A stretch of 7,063 nucleotides of DNA from JAFCBV01 sp965370715 (GTDB lineage: Archaea > EX4484-52 > B79-G9), in contig CBDUVQ010000047.1 in assembly GCA_965370715.1 (NCBI GenBank), positions 1 through 7,063 of the forward strand, read 5' to 3'. This document shows positions 1 to 3,762 of this stretch, in pieces (position 1 is the first letter of the stretch; every line of letters begins with the position of its first letter). Under the pieces are notes generated by a model, which was given only the letters and a program-made list of their open reading frames with translations, was not told the DNA's origin and made no database searches. Both the position numbers and the translations under genes were made by a program.

Positions 1-155
1 ATTTTCTTCTAACACTTGTTTTATTGCCTCTGATATTTTCTAAAAAAGTGGATCAAATAATGATAATCACATATTATCTGGGAGTTCTCTTGGGTCTATG
101 GACAAAAACAATAGAGCCTTTTTTTAAGAAAATATATTCTTCTGAAAAAGAGTAA
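1..155 (+). CDS. C-terminal fragment of an unidentified membrane protein
   Basis: An open frame enters from the left edge, reading from base 3, and stops at TAA 153-155, giving the last 50 residues of a protein. The visible part starts with a hydrophobic stretch (FLLTLVLLPLIF), then a short charged turn (SKKVDQ), a second hydrophobic stretch (IMIITYYLGVLLGLW), and a lysine/glutamate-rich tail ending KKIYSSEKE. That pattern fits two closing transmembrane helices and a basic, probably cytoplasmic, C-terminus. No family can be recognised from so short a piece. A hairpin and T tract follow at 192-211. The coding call rests on the continuous frame and sensible composition; the function is unknown. 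Confidence 0.6.
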   Translation, partial: FLLTLVLLPLIFSKKVDQIMIITYYLGVLLGLWTKTIEPFFKKIYSSEKE

Positions 156-191
156 ACAAAACCAACAGCCAACCTTAGCCATCCTGTAAGC

Positions 192-211
192 TGCCGCAGG
201 CATTTTTCTTT
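192..211 (+). terminator. hairpin plus T-tract terminator of the leftmost gene
   Basis: TGCC (192-195) and GGCA (199-202) can form a small stem around a GCA loop, followed directly by TTTTTCTTT (203-211). It lies 37 bp after the stop codon of the leftmost gene, pointing the right way. The stem is only 4 bp, but in archaea the T tract itself carries most of the termination signal. Confidence 0.4.
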
Positions 212-221
212 CCGTCAACGG

Positions 222-293
222 TTTCTTTGCGAGCCATCAAATCAATGGGCGGCGAAGTAAAGAAAGGGTTGGGCGAAGTAAAGAAAAGTTTGA
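222..293. repeat. dispersed palindromic repeat, copy 1 (variant with duplicated 3' arm)
   Basis: The 18 bp at 222-239 (TTTCTTTGCGAGCCATCA) are identical to 2104-2121, and GGCGAAGTAAAGAAAAGTTTGAA at 272-294 is identical to 2133-2155. In this copy the 3' arm occurs twice in tandem: GGCGAAGTAAAGAAA at 251-265, then the longer form from 272. The left arm TTTCTTT (222-228) can pair with AAAGAAA at 259-265 or 280-286. It lies just beyond the 3' end of the dprA-like gene. The 8-bp sequence CCGTCAAC occurs on both sides of the copy (212-219 and 313-320), which may be an insertion footprint or chance. No coding role is supported. Confidence 0.75.
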
Positions 294-303
294 AGAAAAA
301 GCC
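281..303 (-). terminator. pyrimidine-tract terminator candidate of the dprA-like gene
   Basis: Read on the minus strand, the sequence just after the dprA-like stop is GGCTTTTTCTTCAAACTTTT, a T-rich tract beginning 5 bp past the stop codon. Such tracts are typical archaeal termination signals. It overlaps the end of repeat copy 1, so the repeat may supply part of the terminator. Confidence 0.35.
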
Positions 304-307
304 GCGC

Positions 308-1285
308 TTACGCCGTCAACAACCTCTGAGAATCCTTCTCCAACGGCTTTGCCTGCGCCAGCGTGGCCTGAAAAACATGCTTATTCTTCACTTTATCAAT
401 TTTGGCAAGAAACTCGTCCGCATTGCGCACAGGCAGTATCCTGCGCTCATTAATTAGATTCATTATGCCATCAAAAGGCTTGAGTTTGGATTCCGGGCTG
501 GGGCAGAACACAGGCTTGCCCTGCTCATAGGCGCGCTTGAACTGGGACATTGCGCCGCCATTCGCTGATGAGGTGGCAATGAAAACACAGTCACTTATGC
601 CGGAGGTAATCCTGTTTCTTTCAAGAAGGGAAAACCTGTCCACATTGCTCTCTGGCAGATATTCTGAAATCAGCAGGCCTTTCTTTTCAATATCCCGGAA
701 TAGCTCAAAATTCTCTTTTGGATATAAGTTATTAAACCCGCACGGCAAAACGCAAATTGTTTTCCCGCTGTATTCCAATGAGCCTCTATGTGCAGCAGAG
801 TCTATGCCCTTTGCCCCGCCGCTCACAATGACGTATCCCTTTTCGGAAAGTTTTTTCGAGAGAGCAAACCCGTATTCCCGCGCGCTTTCTGAAGACATTC
901 TGCTCCCGACAACAGCAACCAGTTTGGAAGACAGCAATCCAATATCCCCTTTCAGGAATAAAACCAATGGAGGGTTAGCGATGTTCCTAAGTTTATCCGG
1001 ATAAGCATCATCAAAATACGAAATGATATTGATTTTGTTTTCAGTGCAATGCGTGTATATTGCATTGAGTTCTTCTGATTTTTTAAGTGCCCTGCTTAAC
1101 TCGCTTATTGTATCTTCGGTTACGAAATTGAATATTTTGAAATCATCAATTTTCGATGAGAAAATTGAAGAAGAAGAATCCTTGAAGTGCTCAAGCAGAA
1201 GTATTGCTCTCTTGTTCCCAAGGCCGCGCACGCTTTTCAAAGACATTAAATTTACAAATTCTTTCTTTTCAAGCATTTTGAACAT
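308..1285 (-). CDS. dprA: DprA/Smf-like DNA-processing protein
   Basis: The 325-residue product matches the DprA (Smf) Rossmann-like fold, which in bacteria binds incoming single-stranded DNA and loads RecA during transformation. Residues about 8-35 (with VRGLGNKRA) resemble a helix-hairpin-helix segment. Family motifs follow in order: YP at 95-96, NPP at 104-106, VGSR at 126-129, SGGAKGIDSAAH at 155-166, LPCGFNNLYPKEN at 180-192, SE at 207-208 and RNRITSGIS at 223-231. The stretch that normally reads roughly SGSLITA is changed to NGGAMSQF, and the usual VPG is replaced by CPSP, so it is a divergent member. The start used is ATG 1285, which overlaps the end of the upstream ComF-like gene by 17 bp; ATG 1276 is an alternative giving a product starting MLEKK. 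The two genes are surely co-transcribed. Family membership is secure; a transformation role in this organism is inference. Confidence 0.88.
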   Translation of the reverse strand: MFKMLEKKEFVNLMSLKSVRGLGNKRAILLLEHFKDSSSSIFSSKIDDFKIFNFVTEDTISELSRALKKSEELNAIYTHCTENKINIISYFDDAYPDKLRNIANPPLVLFLKGDIGLLSSKLVAVVGSRMSSESAREYGFALSKKLSEKGYVIVSGGAKGIDSAAHRGSLEYSGKTICVLPCGFNNLYPKENFELFRDIEKKGLLISEYLPESNVDRFSLLERNRITSGISDCVFIATSSANGGAMSQFKRAYEQGKPVFCPSPESKLKPFDGIMNLINERRILPVRNADEFLAKIDKVKNKHVFQATLAQAKPLEKDSQRLLTA

Positions 1286-2084
1286 CTTTCTGTTTCTTAT
1301 ATGCCTCTCTTTGCGCTCTTGGAATTTTTGCGCTTGTAAATTTAGTTATCAGTTCCGAAACCAGCATTTTCCCGTCCAGATAATAATCGGTTTCCTTTCC
1401 TTTAATACCTAATCCCAAGGACATGCACACGATTGTTTTGGCTCCCTTCTCTTTTAGGGCACGGGTCGCTTCCAGTAGCGTTGTGCCTGAAATTACGGCA
1501 TTGTCCATCAAAATTATGTTTTTTCCGGCTACGGCTCCGGCAACATCCATAGAATCCCGGATATTCTCATATCTCTCTTTGAATGTGCTTATCTCATGGC
1601 TTCCCTTTATGGCTCTGTTTCTCGCCAAAATTTGTTCAAGAGGCATCTTGATAGCGATAGAAAGCTTTTCTGCAAGAGCTTGCATGTTTTTGTTTATCCC
1701 GCTTTTTTCATGCGTGGGAACTAATGAGATAAGATCAAACATTAGTCCATCTCTCTCAAAGTACGTTTTGTAAATATCCAGAAATCCAGACAAAAAGAAA
1801 TCCATATCAGTCCCGTACTTGTAGAAGTACATCAGTTTCTTTGAGAACTCGTCGCTCCCGTCTTTTATATCCACGTAATGTCCTATTGCAAAGGCATGAG
1901 TAATTATGCCCTTATATTCTGTCGAACGACAAACCCGCATCCAGTATATTTCCATATACTTTCTTGCAAAATACCGAATATAAACGTTGCTTGAGTACCA
2001 TGCCGATAAAGAATTTGCTCCGTGTCCGCTTTCCATCAAGAACCAATCAAGAAATGCTGCCATCCTGTATGCGTGCCTTGGCAC
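1269..2084 (-). CDS. ComF-like phosphoribosyltransferase
   Basis: The product (271 residues from GTG 2084, or 264 from ATG 2063) has the C-terminal layout of ComF/ComFC proteins. DLISLVPTHEKSGINKNMQ (about 117-134) corresponds to the family's PVP-x-H and GFNQ region, ARNRAIKGSHE (about 154-164) to the next conserved block, and IILMDNAVISGTT (190-202) to the PRPP-binding loop. That loop normally carries an acidic pair (VDD); here it is MDN, so the second acid is asparagine. The four-cysteine zinc ribbon usual at the ComFC N-terminus is absent: only two cysteines occur (52 and 220), and the first 60 residues are instead rich in Trp and Tyr. The start is uncertain because neither candidate has a strong ribosome-binding site. 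It is first in an operon with the dprA-like gene, a pairing that recalls bacterial competence genes. Actual substrate unknown. Confidence 0.8.
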   Translation of the reverse strand: MPRHAYRMAAFLDWFLMESGHGANSLSAWYSSNVYIRYFARKYMEIYWMRVCRSTEYKGIITHAFAIGHYVDIKDGSDEFSKKLMYFYKYGTDMDFFLSGFLDIYKTYFERDGLMFDLISLVPTHEKSGINKNMQALAEKLSIAIKMPLEQILARNRAIKGSHEISTFKERYENIRDSMDVAGAVAGKNIILMDNAVISGTTLLEATRALKEKGAKTIVCMSLGLGIKGKETDYYLDGKMLVSELITKFTSAKIPRAQREAYKKQKDVQNA

Positions 2085-2096
2085 TTTTTCTTTTGA

Positions 2097-2154
2097 TCAA
2101 ACTTTTCTTTGCGAGCCATCACACCGATAGTTGGCGAAGTAAAGAAAAGTTTGA
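2097..2154. repeat. dispersed palindromic repeat, copy 2 (14-bp perfect arms)
   Basis: TCAAACTTTTCTTT (2097-2110) is the exact reverse complement of AAAGAAAAGTTTGA (2141-2154), enclosing a 30-base centre in which GCC (2115-2117) and GGC (2133-2135) can pair again. The left inner part (2104-2121) and the right part (2133-2155) are identical to segments of copy 1. It sits between the ComF-like gene on the minus strand and the 2193 gene on the plus strand. As RNA it would form a stable hairpin in the 5' leader of the ComF-like gene if transcription starts far enough upstream. Could be a non-autonomous mobile repeat, a regulatory hairpin or a protein-binding site. Confidence 0.8.
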
Positions 2155-2163
2155 AAGAACGCA

Positions 2164-2174
2164 TATTTAAAATT
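2164..2174. promoter_or_regulatory. TATA box of the 2193 gene, possibly shared by both directions
   Basis: TATTTAAAATT centres about 25 bp before ATG 2193, the spacing expected of an archaeal TATA box driving a leaderless transcript. On the other strand it reads AATTTTAAATA, so it could also serve the divergent ComF-dprA operon. That transcript would then start near 2140, inside repeat copy 2, with a leader of roughly 60-80 nt. Confidence 0.55.
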
Positions 2175-2192
2175 CACTACTTAAACATAACT

Positions 2193-2657
2193 ATGTTAAA
2201 AAGCGTATCAGATCTCATAGAACTACCTTATGAAGAAGCAAAAGAAGCACTAAAAGACAAAATAACAAACACAGTGACTACCGGAATACATACTGGCGAA
2301 AAAATTCTTATGCTTAGGTATGTTGCGGAATTTTCGAGTGATAAGGAGCCTGTAACTAATAAAAACATACTGGATGCTATGGAAATACTAGAAAAAGGAA
2401 TGCGCGATGGGCTTGCCAAGTCAATGGGAAGAATGCAAGGTAGGATACAAGGATATATTGGCACTAATGACAAATTACCAAACGAATACTATATACGCGA
2501 TGAAGTGCTCAGTGCATACGAGGAAAAACATGGTGTCTGCATTAGAACAGATTTCTCAGAAATATTGAATGAATTACTGGAAAGCTATCCAATAACGCCC
2601 GAGCCTTATAAGTTTGAACCTATTTTTCCTGAAATAACTGCTGACACTTTTTCGTAA
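2193..2657 (+). CDS. uncharacterised 154-residue protein
   Basis: ATG 2193 is chosen because a TATA-like box lies about 25 bp upstream and the frame upstream of it runs through the palindromic repeat, which is unlikely to be coding. The product is soluble-looking, with no signal peptide or membrane segment. Residues 1-90 look helical and charged (DLIELPYEEAKEALKDKI, then NILDAMEILEKGMRDGLAKS), with a methionine/glycine/arginine-rich centre (MGRMQGRIQGYIG at about 86-98). The tail is acidic and proline-containing (YPITPEPYKFEPIFPEI). No catalytic or metal-binding motif is evident and I do not recognise the family. It is divergent from the ComF-dprA operon and transcribed toward the iron locus, and a T-rich stretch after it suggests it is monocistronic. 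Confidence 0.7.
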   Translation: MLKSVSDLIELPYEEAKEALKDKITNTVTTGIHTGEKILMLRYVAEFSSDKEPVTNKNILDAMEILEKGMRDGLAKSMGRMQGRIQGYIGTNDKLPNEYYIRDEVLSAYEEKHGVCIRTDFSEILNELLESYPITPEPYKFEPIFPEITADTFS

Positions 2658-2689
2658 GACCCCGTAACCACATCAGCCCCTGCAAGCGC

Positions 2690-2698
2690 TTCTTTTTT
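2690..2698 (+). terminator. T-tract terminator of the 2193 gene
   Basis: CTTCTTTTTTG, just over 30 bp after the stop codon of the 2193 gene, is a T-rich tract of the kind that ends archaeal transcripts. It separates that gene from the promoter region of the DtxR-family regulator. Confidence 0.35.
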
Positions 2699-2738
2699 GT
2701 TGGTTGTGATTAGTGCAACTCAAACCCACAACACAATA

Positions 2739-2756
2739 TGTTAGGAAGCCCTAACA
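2739..2756. promoter_or_regulatory. operator O1 upstream of the DtxR-family regulator
   Basis: TGTTAGGAAGCCCTAACA is a perfect inverted repeat, TGTTAGG-N4-CCTAACA. The TTAGG/CCTAA core resembles sites bound by DtxR-family regulators. It lies 10 bp upstream of the TATA box, overlapping or adjoining where BRE and TFB would sit. Perfect copies occur only here and at 5832-5849, with a degenerate one at 2777-2794, which links it to the regulator encoded next to it. Confidence 0.75.
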
Positions 2757-2765
2757 AACAGAAGC

Positions 2766-2773
2766 TTTAAATA
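2766..2773 (+). promoter_or_regulatory. TATA box of the DtxR-family regulator
   Basis: TTTAAATA centres about 27 bp before ATG 2797, so the transcript should start at or within a few bases of the start codon (leaderless). The box lies between two operator-like sites, so bound repressor could block TBP/TFB or the polymerase. Confidence 0.7.
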
Positions 2774-2776
2774 CTT

Positions 2777-2794
2777 TGTTAATAACACCTAACA
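2777..2794. promoter_or_regulatory. operator O2, degenerate, overlapping the transcription start
   Basis: TGTTAATAACACCTAACA matches TGTTAGG-N4-CCTAACA at 12 of 14 arm positions with the same spacing. It lies between the TATA box and ATG 2797, covering the predicted start site, and its centre is 38 bp from that of O1. The right half (CACCTAACAT) is intact; the left half is degraded. Confidence 0.55.
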
Positions 2795-2796
2795 TA

Positions 2797-3219
2797 ATGG
2801 AATTAAAAACCAGGGAAGACTATCTTCGCGCAATGTATGAAATTTATGAGAAACAGGATTCAGGAGAGAATGACAAAGGCATAAAATCTGTTGATGTTGC
2901 CACGTTTCTCAACGTGTCCAGGGCAAGTGTGTCTGAGATAAACAGGAAACTTGAGAAAGAAGGCCTAATAGAGTCTAAAAGATACTCCAAAGTCCGGCTC
3001 ACTGAAAAAGGCTTGAAAGCGGCAAAAAGAGCAGTATACAGGCATCGCATCATTGAAGTGTTTCTGGTAAAAATCCTGAAGTACAACTCAGAAGACCTGA
3101 AAGTGGAGGATGAAACGCACCGGCTTGAACATGCCTTTTCAGAAGAATCAATAAAAAGGCTGGACAATCTTCTGCAAAATCCGAAACTGTGCCCTCATGG
3201 GAAAAAAATACGTAAATAA
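2797..3219 (+). CDS. DtxR/MntR-family metal-dependent transcriptional regulator
   Basis: The 140-residue product is a two-domain DtxR-family repressor without the C-terminal SH3 domain of DtxR/IdeR. Residues 3-75 form the winged helix: REDYLRAMYEI at 6-16, recognition helix around SRASVSEINRKLEKEGLI (41-58), wing KVRLTEKG (65-72). Residues 80-136 form the dimer and metal domain: HRIIE at 83-87, HRLEHAFSEE at 108-117, and CPHG at 132-135. By alignment from memory, Asp8, His83, Glu87, Glu111 and His112 match family metal ligands. The residue that is Cys in DtxR and Glu in MntR is His108 here, so Fe versus Mn preference cannot be read off. ATG 2797 is preferred over the upstream in-frame TTG 2776 because the latter lies inside the promoter and operator. 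The two flanking operators imply autorepression. Confidence 0.9.
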   Translation: MELKTREDYLRAMYEIYEKQDSGENDKGIKSVDVATFLNVSRASVSEINRKLEKEGLIESKRYSKVRLTEKGLKAAKRAVYRHRIIEVFLVKILKYNSEDLKVEDETHRLEHAFSEESIKRLDNLLQNPKLCPHGKKIRK

Positions 3220-3242
3220 TTTTTAATGGACTTCTTCCTCTC

Positions 3243-3275
3243 TGTAATTCGTCCGCATGCTGGTTCGCAATTACA
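3243..3275 (+). other. intergenic hairpin between the regulator and feoA
   Basis: TGTAATT (3243-3249) pairs perfectly with AATTACA (3269-3275), and the stem can extend by two C-G pairs with one bulged C. The 14-base loop contains GCATGC. The sequence TTTTTAAT (3220-3227) lies about 25 bp upstream of the left arm, so it could be a TATA-like element whose transcript would begin at this hairpin. It could equally be a processing or partial termination site in a regulator-feo transcript. No known riboswitch is recognised. Confidence 0.35.
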
Positions 3276-3308
3276 TCCTCGCAAGAAAGAACAACAAAAG
3301 GCAATAAT

Positions 3309-3539
3309 ATGGAAACAACACTAAACAAACTGGAAGAAAATAAAAAAGCGCGAATTATCTCCATAAAAGGCTTGGGGCTCGTACACAGAAGGCTGCTTGA
3401 TATGGGCCTGGTCAATGGAGCTCTGATAGAAGTTACAAAAGTTGCTCCTTTAGGAGACCCGATTGAAGTGAAAATAAAGGGCTATAATCTTTCTTTGAGA
3501 AAAAAAGAAGCCGCAAACATAACAGTGGATGTGATTTAA
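3309..3539 (+). CDS. feoA: FeoA-like SH3-domain protein, first copy
   Basis: This 76-residue protein has the FeoA core fold signature: IKGLGLVHRRLLDMGLVNGA (about 19-38), then EVTKVAPLGDPIEVKIKGY and LSLRKKEAANI near the C-terminus. FeoA is a small cytoplasmic SH3-like protein that works with FeoB in Fe(II) uptake, probably as a regulator or assembly partner. ATG 3309 gives the usual FeoA length. A weak AAAGG lies about 8 bp upstream. It is followed almost directly by a second FeoA-like gene and then feoB, all on the same strand. It sits 89 bp after the regulator, so it may be read from that promoter or from a weak one in the gap. Confidence 0.92.
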   Translation: METTLNKLEENKKARIISIKGLGLVHRRLLDMGLVNGALIEVTKVAPLGDPIEVKIKGYNLSLRKKEAANITVDVI

Positions 3540-3545
3540 TTGCTC

Positions 3546-3761
3546 ATGTCTTTGGCTATGGCAGGATCCGAAAAAAAAGTTTTAGTAAAGGAAATAGTTA
3601 GCGGGGTTAAATTGAAGAAACGATTAAGTGATCTTGGAATTTACGAGGGAGTTGAAGTGAAAATTGTGAGAAACGACTTTTCAGGGCCTGTGATTGTCAG
3701 TGTCCTTGATTCAAAGGTCATTCTCGGGCGCGGGGAAACGCACAAGATAATGGTTGAATAA
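3546..3761 (+). CDS. FeoA-like SH3-domain protein, second copy
   Basis: A 71-residue FeoA-family protein that differs clearly from its neighbour. KLKKRLSDLGIYEGVEVKIV (about 25-44) and SGPVIVSVLDSKVILGRGET (about 48-67) carry the family's RL-xx-LGI-xx-G and GPV-x-V...LGRG signatures. The short leader MSLAMA before the SH3 domain is common in FeoA proteins. ATG 3546 is used; an in-frame TTG at 3540 begins directly after the first feoA stop, and ATG 3558 is also possible. It ends one base before the feoB start, so translational coupling is likely. Having two divergent FeoA proteins beside one FeoB suggests distinct roles or a heteromeric FeoA partner, which is inference. Confidence 0.9.
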   Translation: MSLAMAGSEKKVLVKEIVSGVKLKKRLSDLGIYEGVEVKIVRNDFSGPVIVSVLDSKVILGRGETHKIMVE

Positions 3762-3762
3762 T

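Noticed and set aside
227..457. Open frame through repeat copy 1 giving GGEVKKGLGEVKKSLKKK
   Set aside because: Most of it lies antisense to the dprA-like gene, and the lysine-rich peptide is simply the translation of the palindromic repeat; the same peptide-like run appears at repeat copy 2.
537..1773. Plus-strand open frames opposite the dprA-like and ComF-like genes
   Set aside because: They are shadows of the minus-strand genes, which have clear family motifs.
222..2154. CRISPR-like array from the two palindromic repeat copies
   Set aside because: Only two copies 1.9 kb apart with genes between them, no regular spacing and no cas genes in the window.
2606..2719. A 38-codon minus-strand open stretch reading like protein (VALITTNKKEALAGADVV and on)
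   Set aside because: It starts after a stop with no start codon at its head, overlaps the end of the plus-strand gene at 2193-2657, and is short enough to occur by chance. It could be a gene relic, but nothing else supports it.
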